A stretch of DNA of 64,000 bases from assembly GCF_010725885.1 (NCBI RefSeq), contig NZ_AP022600.1, positions 2,480,001 to 2,544,000 on the forward strand, in the 5' to 3' direction. This stretch comes from Mycolicibacterium tokaiense (GTDB lineage Bacteria > Actinomycetota > Actinomycetes > Mycobacteriales > Mycobacteriaceae). Numbering within the stretch: the stretch's first letter is position 1; every line of letters begins with the position of its first letter. The translations under genes were made by a program, and so were the position numbers. Below are positions 52,127 to 62,839 of this stretch, one piece after another. The notes under the pieces are model-generated. The model worked only from the letters and a program-made list of their open reading frames with translations, ran no database searches and was not told where the DNA came from.

Positions 52127-52777
52127 TCAGCCGACGAACCGGGACAGCCGCGCGGACAGATGCGGGACCAGGCCGCCGTCGGCGTCCACCCGCTCTTCGA
52201 CGTACGCCAGGTCGCCGCCCTCGACGATGCCGTACAGGCGCTTGGCGCCACCCACCAGCATCCCGGACTTGCTGCGCGCCAACGCATCGGTCACCAGTTC
52301 CCAGGACGCCTGATTGCGCGGATGGCCGTAGAAGAGCTCCACGTAGCCGGCGGAATGCGCCAGCAGCAGTTCGATGGCCTGGGTCTCGTTCGGATCAGCG
52401 GGGTCGTTGACGAAGCGCCAGAAGCCGGTTTCACGCAGGCCCACGGAGTCGTAGCCGCCGTCATCGTCGAGCCGCCAGGAGCGGGCTTCCCAGATCAGGT
52501 AGTCGCCGCCGTCGTGGGACACCACGATCTGCTGGCCGAAGCGGTAGTCGCCCTGGGCGCCGCGGCCCTCACCCTCGCCGCGCCACACGCCGACCAGCGG
52601 CAACAGGGCGAGCAGGGCATCGTTGAGATCGGCCCCCTCACGCAGGTTGGCGGTGTCCGGGGGCAGCGGCAGGTCGTCGAAAGCGGGGATGTTGCGGGCC
52701 GCGGTCTCCTTGGCGCGCTCGGCCGCAGCGGCAACCGCGCGGTCGCCTGAACCTGGTTGCGGTTCAGCGTCAGTCAC
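52127..52777 (-). CDS. Nitrobindin-like heme-binding protein (Rv0813c-like, FABP-like DUF1794)
   Basis: A 216-residue protein. After a 50-residue helical N-terminus comes a ten-stranded barrel beginning [16 protein letters not shown], the GxWxGxGxG signature of nitrobindins. The C-terminal [10 protein letters not shown] supplies the likely axial heme His. Such proteins bind ferric heme and scavenge or isomerise peroxynitrite. GTG 52777 overlaps the stop of a 32-residue upstream reading frame (GTGA), so it is probably translationally coupled to it. Confidence 0.85.
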   Translation of the reverse strand: MTDAEPQPGSGDRAVAAAAERAKETAARNIPAFDDLPLPPDTANLREGADLNDALLALLPLVGVWRGEGEGRGAQGDYRFGQQIVVSHDGGDYLIWEARSWRLDDDGGYDSVGLRETGFWRFVNDPADPNETQAIELLLAHSAGYVELFYGHPRNQASWELVTDALARSKSGMLVGGAKRLYGIVEGGDLAYVEERVDADGGLVPHLSARLSRFVG

Positions 52778-52872
52778 GACTCGTCGGTGATGAGCCGGTA
52801 GAGCGCGTACAGGGCGAACCAGGTGATCACGACAACGGCCGCGACGAGCAGGAGTTCGAAGAACAGCACCAC
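52774..52872 (-). CDS. 32-residue single-pass membrane protein, coupled to nitrobindin-like gene
   Basis: A 32-codon frame from GTG 52872 to TGA 52774. The peptide is [17 protein letters not shown], then [13 protein letters not shown]: one transmembrane helix with a charged C-terminal end. TAGGAT (52880-52885) ends 7 nt before the GTG with no ribosome-binding site, so the mRNA is probably leaderless. The stop overlaps the nitrobindin GTG, making this the first gene of that operon. It could be a real small protein or a leader frame used only for coupling. Confidence 0.6.
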   Translation of the reverse strand: MVLFFELLLVAAVVVITWFALYALYRLITDES

Positions 52873-52917
52873 GGTGTAGATCCTAGTTCGTCAGACGGTC
52901 TGTGATGACCCCGGGCC

Positions 52918-52973
52918 CCGCCGCGGGCGTGCGTGATTGGACACATTCTCCGTCCATCGCACACCCGCGGCGG
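52918..52973 (-). terminator. Hairpin terminator of the sulfur operon
   Basis: Sixteen-base arms (52918-52933 and 52958-52973) pair with at most one wobble, with an inner TGGAC/GTCCA arm. It lies directly after the sseC2 stop and before the leaderless promoter of the next transcript. Confidence 0.65.
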
Positions 52974-52980
52974 CAGGGAC

Positions 52981-53283
52981 CTAAGCGACCTTGACGTCGA
53001 CTTCGGTGATCCCGGCGCCGGAGGGCACCACCACGACATCGCCGTTGCCGACCTTCGACAGCGCGCGCACGCGCCAGGTGCCGGGGGCGGCGAAGAAGCG
53101 GAAGTCACCGGTGGCCGAGGCCACCACCTCGGCGGTGAACTCGTCGGAGGAATCCAGCAGGCGCACGAAGGCGCCGCCCACCGTCTGTCCACTGCCGTCC
53201 ACCACGCGTCCGGTGATCACCGTCTCCTTCTCCAAGTCGACGCTGGAGGGCAGGGTCTGGCCTTGCTTCGGGGCTGAGCACAT
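52981..53283 (-). CDS. sseC2: DUF1416 protein SseC2-like (Rv0814c-like)
   Basis: A 100-residue protein starting CSAPKQGQ. DLEKETVITGRVVDGSGQTVGGAFVRLLDS and FRFFAAPGTWRVRAL form a carboxypeptidase-regulatory-like beta sandwich. It is always found directly behind the rhodanese CysA in mycobacteria. The start lies 4 bp after the cysA2 stop. Role in sulfur transfer is inferred from this linkage. Confidence 0.87.
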   Translation of the reverse strand: MCSAPKQGQTLPSSVDLEKETVITGRVVDGSGQTVGGAFVRLLDSSDEFTAEVVASATGDFRFFAAPGTWRVRALSKVGNGDVVVVPSGAGITEVDVKVA

Positions 53284-53287
53284 GTTC

Positions 53288-54121
53288 TTAACTTCCCAAC
53301 TCGATCGGGGCGCCCACCAGGGAGCCGTATTCCGTCCAACTGCCGTCGTAGTTCTTGACGTTCTGGTGTCCGAGGATCTCCTGCAGCACGAACCACGTGT
53401 GCGACGAGCGCTCACCGATGCGGCAGTAGGCGATGGTCTGCTTCTCGCCGTCGAGGCCGGCGTCGGCGTAGAGCTTGGCCAGTTCCTCGTCGGACTTGAA
53501 AGTGCCGTCCTCGTTGGCGGCCTTGCTCCAGGGCACGTTGATGGCCGTGGGGATGTGGCCGGGGCGCTGGCTCTGCTCCTGCGGCAGGTGGGCCGGCGCC
53601 AGGATCTTGCCGGAGAACTCGTCGGGGGAGCGGACGTCGACCAGGTTCTTGGTGCCGATCGCGGCGATGACCTCGTCGCGGAAGGCGCGGATGTCGTTGT
53701 TCGGGGCCTGCGCGGTGTACGAGGTGGACGGACGCTCCACGGTGTCGGTCGACAGCGGGCGGCCATCGAGTTCCCACTTCTTGCGGCCGCCGTCGAGCAG
53801 CTTGACGTCCTGGTGTCCGTACAGCTTGAAGTACCAGTAGGCGTAGGCGGCGAACCAGTTGTTGTTGCCGCCGTAGAGGACCACGGTGTCGTCGTTCGAG
53901 ATGCCCTTGTCCGAGAGCAGCTTGGAGAACTGCTGCTGATCGACGAAGTCACGCTTCACCTGATCCTGCAGTTCGGTCTTCCAGTCCAGCCGCACGGCGC
54001 CGGCGATGTGACCGCCGTCGTAGGCGCTGGTGTCCTCGTCGACCTCGACGAACACGGTGTTCGGTGCGTCGAGATTGCTCTCGGCCCAGTCAACGGAGAC
54101 CAGGACGTCGGAGCGTGCCAT
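53288..54121 (-). CDS. cysA2: Thiosulfate sulfurtransferase (rhodanese) CysA2-like
   Basis: A 277-residue protein with two rhodanese domains. The C-terminal one has the active-site loop CRIGER with the persulfide-forming Cys. The N-terminal one is inactive (DWAESNLD, GGHIAGAVRLDW). GAAAGGA lies about 7 nt before the ATG. It is the middle gene of DUF4395-cysA2-sseC2, an operon preceded by a polycysteine leader ORF that in M. smegmatis mediates cysteine-responsive attenuation. It transfers sulfane sulfur to a thiol acceptor or protein. Confidence 0.93.
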   Translation of the reverse strand: MARSDVLVSVDWAESNLDAPNTVFVEVDEDTSAYDGGHIAGAVRLDWKTELQDQVKRDFVDQQQFSKLLSDKGISNDDTVVLYGGNNNWFAAYAYWYFKLYGHQDVKLLDGGRKKWELDGRPLSTDTVERPSTSYTAQAPNNDIRAFRDEVIAAIGTKNLVDVRSPDEFSGKILAPAHLPQEQSQRPGHIPTAINVPWSKAANEDGTFKSDEELAKLYADAGLDGEKQTIAYCRIGERSSHTWFVLQEILGHQNVKNYDGSWTEYGSLVGAPIELGS

Positions 54122-54138
54122 GGAATGGTCCTTTCAGT

Positions 54139-54600
54139 TCAGTTGGGTACGGACGGTCGACGCAGACGAACTGCGACGGGGTAGATCTGGCAGCCCAGGC
54201 AGATGCCGAAGGCCGCGTTGAGAAAGGCCGCGAACAGCGCGAACGCCGTCGCGATGAGGCCGAGCAGTGGCGCGCCCAACGCGAAGCCGGCGATGCCGAC
54301 CACAGCGAAGACCAGACCCACCAGCTGGGCGAACTTCAGAGGGGCGACTGGTTCCCGCTCGGTGACGGGGCCCAGTCGCGGTGCGACGACGGCGGCGAAG
54401 ACACGGCCGTAGGGATGCTGCCGGGGACCGCGCCACGCGCCGACCGCGAACACCGCCGCCTGCAGTCCCAGCACCATCGCCGCAGCGACCGTGCTGACGG
54501 TCGACAGGAGCACGGTGATGACGAGGACGCCGGTGGTGACCCAGGCGGCGAACCGCGGACCGCGCACGTCGACGGATGTCTGCTCGGTATCGGGTGCCAC
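54139..54600 (-). CDS. DUF4395 membrane protein
   Basis: A 153-residue protein with four hydrophobic segments (AAWVTTGVLVITVLL, AAMVLGLQAAVFAVGA, LVGLVFAVVGIAGFALG and LIATAFALFAAFLNAAFG). A GICLGCQIYP motif with two cysteines lies near the end. DUF4395 members are found with rhodaneses and thiol enzymes and may handle sulfur or thiols at the membrane. GTG 54600 has AGGAG at 54610-54614 nine nt upstream. It is the first structural gene behind the polycysteine leader. Confidence 0.82.
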   Translation of the reverse strand: MAPDTEQTSVDVRGPRFAAWVTTGVLVITVLLSTVSTVAAAMVLGLQAAVFAVGAWRGPRQHPYGRVFAAVVAPRLGPVTEREPVAPLKFAQLVGLVFAVVGIAGFALGAPLLGLIATAFALFAAFLNAAFGICLGCQIYPVAVRLRRPSVPN

Positions 54601-54698
54601 TGGAAGGTGCTCCTATGCGTGAGATCTGTTGTGTCGGAAGGCCGGCTGGAGACAGTCCGGGACGGTCTGCTCGAGGCGGCGCGACAGGGCGCGGCTAC

Positions 54699-54791
54699 TC
54701 AGCAGCTGCGACAACAACAGCAACAACCCGCAACGCGGCACAGGTCCACTGCGCGGCGCTTGGTGAGCACAAGCTCGAGGCGGGCTGACAC
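54699..54791 (-). CDS. Leaderless polycysteine leader ORF (cysteine-responsive attenuator)
   Basis: A 30-codon frame. GTG 54791 starts 7 nt after TATGGT. The peptide ends AGCCCCCRSC followed by TGA, with five consecutive Cys codons. A leaderless polycysteine sORF upstream of this same operon (Ms5788A) was described in M. smegmatis as a sensor of cysteine supply. Slow translation of the Cys run relieves repression of the downstream genes, possibly by exposing the AGGAG at 54610-54614. About 98 nt separate its stop from the DUF4395 start. Confidence 0.85.
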   Translation of the reverse strand: MSARLELVLTKRRAVDLCRVAGCCCCCRSC

Positions 54792-54798
54792 AGCGCCC

Positions 54799-54804
54799 AC
54801 CATA
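54799..54804 (-). promoter_or_regulatory. -10 element TATGGT of the polycysteine leader transcript
   Basis: It lies 7 nt before the initiating GTG, on the minus strand. It overlaps the upstream part of the gap after the thioredoxin-like gene and gives a leaderless message. Confidence 0.65.
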
Positions 54805-54820
54805 CCCAATGACTGCCTGA

Positions 54821-55243
54821 TCAGGCCAATAGTGGTGAGAGAGCGGAACGCAGATCCGCGACGCTGGGCACCCCCACGCTGCGATAGCGCTGCCTGCCCT
54901 CCGCGTCGAAGACGAACGTGGTGGGCAACGACAGCACCGACAGGCGCCTGGCGGTCGCCGGGTCGGCGTCCATGTCGATCTCGACGTGCGCTACGCCGGG
55001 GTTGTCGGCGCAAACCCGGTTGACCACCTGCCGGACCCCCGCGCACGGCCCGCACCAGACGGCGCTGAAATGCACGATGGTGGGTCCGGTGCGGGACAGG
55101 CCGAGGTCGCCGAGGTCCACCGCAGCGACGTCCTCGGTGACGGGGCGCAGCACCCCGGAGCGGCGGTTGAGCAGCCAGCCGGCCGCGGTGGCCGCAGCCA
55201 ACGCGGTGACGAGGGCGATCGCGGCGTATGTCACAGAGCTCAC
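54821..55243 (-). CDS. Membrane-anchored thioredoxin-like protein (Rv0816c-like)
   Basis: A 140-residue protein. A single N-terminal hydrophobic helix (AAIALVTALAAATAAGWLL) anchors a thioredoxin fold whose active site is FSAVWCGPCAGVRQ. The cis-proline segment is SLPTTFVF. It is thus a periplasm- or cytoplasm-facing thiol oxidoreductase. Orientation cannot be told. It is coupled to lmeA: the lmeA stop overlaps its start (ATGA-type). In M. tuberculosis the equivalent is called thiX. It sits directly upstream of the sulfur operon leader. Confidence 0.87.
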   Translation of the reverse strand: MSSVTYAAIALVTALAAATAAGWLLNRRSGVLRPVTEDVAAVDLGDLGLSRTGPTIVHFSAVWCGPCAGVRQVVNRVCADNPGVAHVEIDMDADPATARRLSVLSLPTTFVFDAEGRQRYRSVGVPSVADLRSALSPLLA

Positions 55244-56046
55244 CTCTGAGTGAACCCCTCGGGCGTGATGGTTAGTCCCTCGACGATGCCCTCGATGATG
55301 ATGTCGGATCCGCGCGCGCCCTGCGCGGTGGGCGCCACGCCGAACGGCAGCTTCTGGTTGGGCAGGGTCGAGGCGAATGCGGCCAGCACCGCGCCCACCT
55401 TCTCCTCGGGTACTTCTTCATCGGCCGTGCCCGGCCCGGTGAGGATGCCGGTGGGAGTGAACACCAGCGTGGTCTGATCGCTGCCGGCGATGGAGAGGTC
55501 CACGGCCACGCTCACGCGCTCACCGACGTCGGCTGCCGTGGGGGTACCGGTGAACACCAGGCCCTTGCTGCCCGAGATGCCGGACTCGGTGGTGCCGCCG
55601 GTGGCGTCGTTGGTCTCCACCGGCGGGGCCTCCACCATCAGGTCCGGGATGCCGATGTAGCGGCCCAGATGCGCGGAGTCGATGATGATGCGGCTCTCCA
55701 CCTTGCCGACGGGGAGCTGGGCACCGGGGTTGATCAGCCAGCCGGATTCGGCCAGGTCGACGGAGTGCAGCGTGGCTTCCAGGGCCGCGCGGCCCACCTC
55801 GGGGTGCTCGACGTCATGCGCGCGGATCTCCACTTCGTCGTAGTGCCGCCCGGCGGCCTGGGGGATGAACGGGAATCCGAGGATCGCCACCGACGGGTCC
55901 CAGCTCAGCCGGGCGGCCGTGCGCACGGTCTGCGACAGCCGGTATTCGGCGGTGATGGCCGCGCCGAAGTCGACGCCGACGGCTCCCAGGATGATCGAGA
56001 CGACCGCCGCTGCGAGGCCGATCAGCAGTTTGCGCACGCCGAACAT
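55240..56046 (-). CDS. lmeA: LmeA-like lipid-binding cell-envelope protein (DUF2993)
   Basis: A 268-residue protein. An N-terminal hydrophobic segment (LLIGLAAAVVSIILGAVGV) works as signal anchor. The DUF2993 body contains FGAAITAEYRLSQTVR, ILGFPFIPQAAGRHYDEVEI and LVFTPTGI. LmeA (MSMEG_5785, Rv0817c) binds phospholipids and is needed for full elongation of the lipomannan backbone. This gene has the same neighbours, a thioredoxin-like gene and glnR. It is divergent from glnR. Confidence 0.87.
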   Translation of the reverse strand: MFGVRKLLIGLAAAVVSIILGAVGVDFGAAITAEYRLSQTVRTAARLSWDPSVAILGFPFIPQAAGRHYDEVEIRAHDVEHPEVGRAALEATLHSVDLAESGWLINPGAQLPVGKVESRIIIDSAHLGRYIGIPDLMVEAPPVETNDATGGTTESGISGSKGLVFTGTPTAADVGERVSVAVDLSIAGSDQTTLVFTPTGILTGPGTADEEVPEEKVGAVLAAFASTLPNQKLPFGVAPTAQGARGSDIIIEGIVEGLTITPEGFTQR

Positions 56047-56207
56047 TGTCGCCCAGACCCGCGGCGGAGCCGGCGGTGATGCCCGCCCAGCCGCCTCAAC
56101 CCGGCCAAATAGCAGGTTGGGCGCTATCGTTAGTGAATCTCGGTCGGTAACAGCGATGTGTCGGCCATGAATCTGGGAGATGTTCTCTCGGTTGCTGGAG
56201 GGTTCAG

Positions 56208-57886
<1,679 letters not shown>

Positions 57887-57929
57887 TATCGCCCACCATT
57901 AGCTGACTCACAGCTGGGCGAAAGCCCAC

Positions 57930-57957
57930 GTTCACGTGGCTGTTCACCTTGTGTTCA
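57930..57957 (+). promoter_or_regulatory. Triple GTTCA direct repeat upstream of pstS, candidate RegX3 box
   Basis: GTTCA occurs at 57930, 57942 and 57953, spaced 12 and 11 nt, one helical turn each. Such repeats are targets of OmpR-type regulators; RegX3 binds similar sites before pst genes in mycobacteria. A TAACTT -10 follows at 57991-57996 without a good -35, as expected for an activator-dependent promoter. Confidence 0.7.
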
Positions 57958-58020
57958 TCTGCCATCGGGGTGCCGTCCATGACCGCCGCATAACTTCCCC
58001 GGAGGAACAGCACTCAGAAG

Positions 58021-58038
58021 GCCGGTCAGAAGACCGGC
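58021..58038 (+). other. Short hairpin in the pstS leader
   Basis: GCCGGTC pairs perfectly with GACCGGC around an AGAA loop, 23 nt before the pstS start. It may stabilise the leader or influence translation. Confidence 0.45.
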
Positions 58039-58060
58039 GTGCTCATGAGAAAGCGGGAAA

Positions 58061-59206
58061 GTGAAGCGCAACCTCTTCGGCAAGGCATTTCTGACCACCA
58101 TCTCGGCGACCGCCATCGCCGGCCTGACCCTGACTGCGTGTGGCAGTGACAACAACAGCGGATCATCGGGCTCGTCCGGTTCCGCCAGCAGCGGCACCGC
58201 CGCGGCCGGGTCCGCCGAGTGCGGCGGCAAGGAGTCTGTCAACGCCGAGGGTTCGTCGGCCCAGCAGAACGCGGTCGCCGTGTTCAATCAGGTCTGGGGC
58301 CAGGTGTGCCAGGGCAAGAACCTGTCCTACAACCCCACCGGATCGGGCGCCGGGCGCCAGCAGTTCATCGCCGGCAACGTCGACTTCGCCGGCTCGGACT
58401 CGCCACTGTCCGAGGAGCAGGTCCCGCAGGCTGCGGAGCGCTGTGGCGGCAACCCGGCGTGGCACCTGCCGCTGGTGTTCGGGCCCATCGCCATGGCCTA
58501 CAACGTCGAGGGCGTCGACGGCCTCGTGGTCAACGCCGACGTGCTGGCCCGCATCTTCCAGGGCCAGATCACGAACTGGAACGACCCCGCGATCGCCGGT
58601 CTGAACGAGGGCAAGACGCTGCCGGATCAGCCCATCACCCCCATCTACCGGTCGGACTCCTCGGGCACCACCGACAACTTCCAGAAGTACCTGAGCGCCG
58701 CAGCTCCGCAGACCTGGACCAAGGGCGACGGCAGCGAGTTCCAGGGCGGCGCCGGTGAAGGTGCGCAGAAGTCCGCCGGTGTGGTGCAGGCGGTGCAGGC
58801 CACCCCGGGTGCCATCGGCTATGTCGAGAAGGGCTTCGCCGAGCAGGCCGGGCTGCCTTTCGCGCAGGTCGACAACGGCAGCGGTGCGGTCGAACTGACC
58901 GACGAGTCGGCGGGTAAGGCCATCGACGCCGCGACATTCGCCGGTGAGGGTGAGGACCTGGTGCTCAACCTCGATGAGCTGTACGCCTCGACCGAAGAGG
59001 GTGCCTACCCGCTGGTGCTGGCCACCTACGAGATCGTGTGCTCCAACGGCTACGACGCCGAGACCGCCGAGGCCGTGAAGTCGTTCCTCACCGTGGCGGC
59101 CAACGACGGCCAGGGTGGTCTCTCGGCCGCCGGCTACGTGCCGCTGCCCGATCGATTCAAGGAGCGTCTGCTCGGATCGATCGACGCCATCGCCTCGACG
59201 GCATAG
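58061..59206 (+). CDS. pstS: Phosphate ABC transporter substrate-binding lipoprotein
   Basis: A 381-residue high-affinity phosphate-binding protein. The signal peptide ends at a lipobox (LTLTACGS), followed by a Ser/Gly linker, so it is anchored outside the membrane. Binding segments are AEGSSAQQNA, GSGAGRQQF, DFAGSDSPLS and RSDSSGTTDNF. GTG 58061 is preceded by GGGA. It is the first gene of pstSCAB and lies under the GTTCA repeats, so it should be induced by phosphate starvation. Confidence 0.95.
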   Translation: MKRNLFGKAFLTTISATAIAGLTLTACGSDNNSGSSGSSGSASSGTAAAGSAECGGKESVNAEGSSAQQNAVAVFNQVWGQVCQGKNLSYNPTGSGAGRQQFIAGNVDFAGSDSPLSEEQVPQAAERCGGNPAWHLPLVFGPIAMAYNVEGVDGLVVNADVLARIFQGQITNWNDPAIAGLNEGKTLPDQPITPIYRSDSSGTTDNFQKYLSAAAPQTWTKGDGSEFQGGAGEGAQKSAGVVQAVQATPGAIGYVEKGFAEQAGLPFAQVDNGSGAVELTDESAGKAIDAATFAGEGEDLVLNLDELYASTEEGAYPLVLATYEIVCSNGYDAETAEAVKSFLTVAANDGQGGLSAAGYVPLPDRFKERLLGSIDAIASTA

Positions 59207-59254
59207 TCGCGGTAGCGCCACACCAGGATTGAGGAGAAGATTGGGTGCCCGAGT

Positions 59255-60304
59255 ATGACCGATAGGCTGGATGTGACGACACCAGATCCGACCAAATCAG
59301 GTTCCGGAGCAGCCACCGCTGCACCCTTTCCGGAACCGGAACCTCTGTCCACCGACCCCTCGAAGAACTCGACGGTTCGCCCCGGCGACCGTATCTTCCG
59401 ATTCCTCTCGGAGGGCTCGGGTGTCCTGATCGTCACGCTGATCGCGGCGATCGGCTTCTTCCTGGTGTGGCGCGCGGTGCCGGCACTGGCCCGCAACACC
59501 GAGAACTTCTTCCTCTTCGGAGGGACCTGGAACACCTCCGACCCGGCGGCCATGCAGTTCGGCATTTTCGAGCTGCTTCAGGTCACCGTGTTCGTCTCGG
59601 TGTTTGCCTTGGTGCTGGCCATGCCGGTGGCGCTCGGCATCGCGATCTACCTGACCCAGTACGCCCACGCCCGCGTCAAGGGGCCCCTGGCCTACATGGT
59701 GGATCTGCTGGCCGCGGTGCCCTCGATCATCTACGGCGTGTGGGGCCTCTATGTGCTGGCTCCGGTGCTGAGCCCGTTCGCCCTGTGGCTCAACGAGAAC
59801 CTGTCCTGGTTCTTCCTCTTCAAGACCGGCAACGCCTCGGTGGCCGGCGGCGGCACCATCTTCACCGCGGGCATCGTGCTGGCGGTGATGATCCTGCCGA
59901 TCATCACCGCGGTCACCCGCGAGGTGTTCGTCCAGACCCCGCGCGGTCAGATCGAAGCCGCGCTGGCACTCGGCGCGACGCGGTGGGAGGTCGTGCGCAC
60001 GACGGTTCTGCCGTTCGGTATGTCGGGCTACATCTCGGGCGCCATGCTCGGCCTGGGCCGTGCGCTCGGTGAGACCATCGCTTTGCTGATCATCCTGCGT
60101 GGCACCCAGACAGCGTTCCAATGGACGCTGTTCGACGGTGGCTACACCTTCGCCAGCCTGATCGCCTCGGCGGCATCGGAGTTCAACAACGAATACAAGG
60201 CCGGCGCCTACATCGCCGCAGGCTTGGTGCTGTTCATCCTGACGTTCGTGGTGAACTCGTTGGCCCGTGCCGCGGTCGCCGGAAAGGACAGGTCCGCCTC
60301 ATGA
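59255..60304 (+). CDS. pstC: Phosphate ABC transporter permease PstC
   Basis: A 349-residue inner-membrane permease with six helices after a ~50-residue polar N-terminus. [15 protein letters not shown] is a PstC hallmark. The EAA loop is in [35 protein letters not shown] follows. The stop overlaps the start of pstA (ATGA), giving coupled synthesis of the heterodimer. Confidence 0.95.
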   Translation: MTDRLDVTTPDPTKSGSGAATAAPFPEPEPLSTDPSKNSTVRPGDRIFRFLSEGSGVLIVTLIAAIGFFLVWRAVPALARNTENFFLFGGTWNTSDPAAMQFGIFELLQVTVFVSVFALVLAMPVALGIAIYLTQYAHARVKGPLAYMVDLLAAVPSIIYGVWGLYVLAPVLSPFALWLNENLSWFFLFKTGNASVAGGGTIFTAGIVLAVMILPIITAVTREVFVQTPRGQIEAALALGATRWEVVRTTVLPFGMSGYISGAMLGLGRALGETIALLIILRGTQTAFQWTLFDGGYTFASLIASAASEFNNEYKAGAYIAAGLVLFILTFVVNSLARAAVAGKDRSAS

Positions 60305-61215
60305 CCTCGACTCTCGATCGGCCGCTGAAGTCGCCGACGTTCCAGGCCGTGAGCGGCCGCCGCAAATTCACCAACAACCTGGCCACCGTCCTGGTGACGG
60401 CCTCGGTGCTGGTGGCCGTGGTGCCGCTGGTCTGGGTGCTGTGGACCGTGATCGCCAAGGGCATCGGCGCGGTGACCTCCAGCACCTGGTGGCTGAATTC
60501 GCAGTCCGGCATGACCGCGTTCGCACCCGGTGGCGGTGCCTACCACGCGATCGTGGGTTCGCTGCTGCAGGCCCTGGTCTGCGCCATCATCTCGATTCCG
60601 ATCGGCGTGTTCGTCGGGATCTACCTGGTGGAGTACGGCGGCGGGACCCGATTGGGCAAGATCACCACCTTCATGGTCGACATCCTGACCGGCGTGCCGT
60701 CCATCGTGGCCGCGCTGTTCATCTATGCCCTGTGGGTGGCCACGCTCGGTTTCGAGCGTTCCGGTCTTGCGGTGTCACTGGCTCTGGTGCTGCTGATGAT
60801 TCCGGTGATCGTGCGCTCCACCGAGGAGATGCTGCGCATCGTCCCGATGGACCTGCGGGAAGCCAGCTACGCGCTGGGGGTGCCGAAGTGGAAGACCATC
60901 TCGGCCATTGTCATTCCGACCGCGCTGTCGGGCATCGTCACCGGCATTCTGCTGTCCCTGGCCCGTGTCATGGGTGAGACGGCGCCGCTGCTGATCCTGG
61001 TGGGCTACGCCCAGGCGATCAACTTCGACATGTTCGGCGGGTTCATGGGCTCGCTGCCCGGCATGATGTACGACCAGGTTTCCGCCGGCGCCGGCGCCAA
61101 TCCTGTTCCCACGGACCGGCTCTGGGGTGCGGCCTTCACGCTGATCGTCGTCATCGCCGCGCTCAACGTGGGCGCCCGCTTCATCGCCAAGTTCTTTGCC
61201 CCGAAAAAGGTCTAG
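60301..61215 (+). CDS. pstA: Phosphate ABC transporter permease PstA
   Basis: A 304-residue permease partner of PstC. Marker segments are [44 protein letters not shown] and [16 protein letters not shown] 60301 overlaps the pstC stop. The ATPase gene follows after 12 bp. Confidence 0.95.
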   Translation: MTSTLDRPLKSPTFQAVSGRRKFTNNLATVLVTASVLVAVVPLVWVLWTVIAKGIGAVTSSTWWLNSQSGMTAFAPGGGAYHAIVGSLLQALVCAIISIPIGVFVGIYLVEYGGGTRLGKITTFMVDILTGVPSIVAALFIYALWVATLGFERSGLAVSLALVLLMIPVIVRSTEEMLRIVPMDLREASYALGVPKWKTISAIVIPTALSGIVTGILLSLARVMGETAPLLILVGYAQAINFDMFGGFMGSLPGMMYDQVSAGAGANPVPTDRLWGAAFTLIVVIAALNVGARFIAKFFAPKKV

Positions 61216-61227
61216 GAGTCCACTGAT

Positions 61228-62004
61228 ATGGCCAAGCGTCTCGACCTCAAAGACGTCAACATCTACTACGGCTCGTTCCACGCCGTGCAGAACGTGTCGC
61301 TGGCGGTGCCGCCGCGCAGCGTGACCGCGTTCATCGGCCCGTCGGGCTGTGGCAAGTCCACGGTGCTGCGCACGCTGAACCGGATGCACGAGGTGATCCC
61401 GGGCGCCTACGTCAAGGGCTCGGTGCTGCTCGACGGCGACGACATCTACGGCTCCGGCGTCGACCCGGTGGGGGTGCGCAAGACCATCGGCATGGTGTTC
61501 CAGCGGCCGAACCCGTTCCCCACCATGTCGATTCGTGACAACGTGGTGGCCGGGCTGAAGCTGCAGGGTGTCCGCAACAAGAAGACCCTGGACGAGACCG
61601 CGGAGCGCTCCCTCAAGGGCGCCAACCTGTGGAACGAGGTCAAGGACCGCCTCGACAAGCCCGGTGGCGGCCTGTCCGGCGGTCAGCAGCAGCGCCTGTG
61701 CATCGCCCGCGCCATCGCGGTGCAACCCGATGTGCTGCTGATGGACGAGCCCTGCTCGGCCCTGGACCCGATCTCCACCCTGGCCATCGAGGACCTGATC
61801 TCCGAACTCAAGCAGGACTTCACCATCGTCATCGTGACGCACAACATGCAGCAGGCAGCGCGCGTCAGTGATCAAACGGCGTTCTTCAACCTGGAGGCCA
61901 CCGGCAAGCCCGGCCAGCTCATCGAGGTCGACGACACCGAGAAGATCTTCTCCAACCCCACCCAGAAGGCCACCGAGGACTACATCTCGGGACGCTTCGG
62001 GTAA
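61228..62004 (+). CDS. pstB: Phosphate ABC transporter ATP-binding protein
   Basis: A 258-residue ATPase. Walker A is GPSGCGKST, the signature [14 protein letters not shown], Walker [16 protein letters not shown], and the switch His is in [27 protein letters not shown] at the N-terminus is diagnostic for PstB. The M. tuberculosis counterpart is phoT (Rv0820). It powers phosphate uptake by PstS-PstC-PstA. A long perfect terminator follows. Confidence 0.96.
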   Translation: MAKRLDLKDVNIYYGSFHAVQNVSLAVPPRSVTAFIGPSGCGKSTVLRTLNRMHEVIPGAYVKGSVLLDGDDIYGSGVDPVGVRKTIGMVFQRPNPFPTMSIRDNVVAGLKLQGVRNKKTLDETAERSLKGANLWNEVKDRLDKPGGGLSGGQQQRLCIARAIAVQPDVLLMDEPCSALDPISTLAIEDLISELKQDFTIVIVTHNMQQAARVSDQTAFFNLEATGKPGQLIEVDDTEKIFSNPTQKATEDYISGRFG

Positions 62005-62014
62005 ACCGCCCGCA

Positions 62015-62062
62015 GATAGCAAAATCCCCTGAAACCACGAGGTTTCAGGGGATTTTGCTATC
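62015..62062. terminator. Bidirectional terminator between pstB and phoU
   Basis: A perfect 22-bp stem (62015-62036 with 62041-62062) closes an ACGA loop. The stem contains AAAATCCCC/GGGGATTTT, giving T-rich ends on both strands, so it can stop transcription of the convergent pstB and phoU genes. Confidence 0.9.
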
Positions 62063-62071
62063 CGGTGCGGC

Positions 62072-62740
62072 TCAGTGCGTCGAGTACAGGTCGTTGTCGA
62101 CGGGCAGTTCGCCGGTGGTCTGGAAGATCACCCGGCGGGCGATCTCGACGGCATGATCGGCGAAACGCTCGTAGAACCGGCCCAGCAGGGTCACGTCCAC
62201 GGCCGCGGCCACGCCGTGGCGCCATTCACGGTCCATCAGCACGGTGAAGAGGTGCTTGTGCAGGTCGTCCATCGCGTCGTCTTCTTCACGGATGCGGGCG
62301 GCCTTCTCGGGGTCGCCGGTCCGCAGCACCTCTTGGGCGCTGTGCCCGAGTTCGACCGCCACCCGGCCCATCTCGGCGAAGTAGCCGTTGACCTCTTCGG
62401 GCAGCGCGTGCTGCGGGTGACGGCGGCGGGCGATCTTGGCGACGTGCAGAGCCAGTGCGCCCATCCGGTCGATGTCGGCGACGATCTGGATGGAGCCGAC
62501 GATGGCGCGCAGATCACCGGCGACCGGGGCCTGCAGGGCCAGGATGTGGAAGGCGCGCTCCTCGGCCTGGGCGCTGAGTGTGGAGATCTGATCGTGGTCG
62601 CTGATCACCTGCTCGGCGAGCACGAGGTCGGCCTGCAGCAGAGATTGGGTGGCTCGTTCCATCGCAACTCCGGCCAGACGGCACATCTCACCGAGTTGCG
62701 CGGCCAGCGAAGCAAGCTGCTCCTGATAAGCGGTACGCAT
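62072..62740 (-). CDS. phoU: Phosphate signalling protein PhoU (PhoY-like)
   Basis: A 222-residue all-helical protein made of two three-helix PhoU repeats. E/D-rich metal-binding turns are visible at [17 protein letters not shown] and [16 protein letters not shown]. It links the Pst importer to the SenX3-RegX3 two-component system and represses it when phosphate is plentiful. TAGGCT (62747-62752) ends 6 nt before the ATG, so the mRNA is probably leaderless. It is convergent with pstSCAB, unlike the E. coli order. Confidence 0.94.
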   Translation of the reverse strand: MRTAYQEQLASLAAQLGEMCRLAGVAMERATQSLLQADLVLAEQVISDHDQISTLSAQAEERAFHILALQAPVAGDLRAIVGSIQIVADIDRMGALALHVAKIARRRHPQHALPEEVNGYFAEMGRVAVELGHSAQEVLRTGDPEKAARIREEDDAMDDLHKHLFTVLMDREWRHGVAAAVDVTLLGRFYERFADHAVEIARRVIFQTTGELPVDNDLYSTH

Positions 62741-62839
62741 GTGCCAAGCCTACGACGTGCAGCTGCCAAAGGTCATGATGTGCCAGGTGAACGGCCGGTG
62801 AATGGCACAAGACCCTCCGAGGGGCCGGTTTGCTAACCG

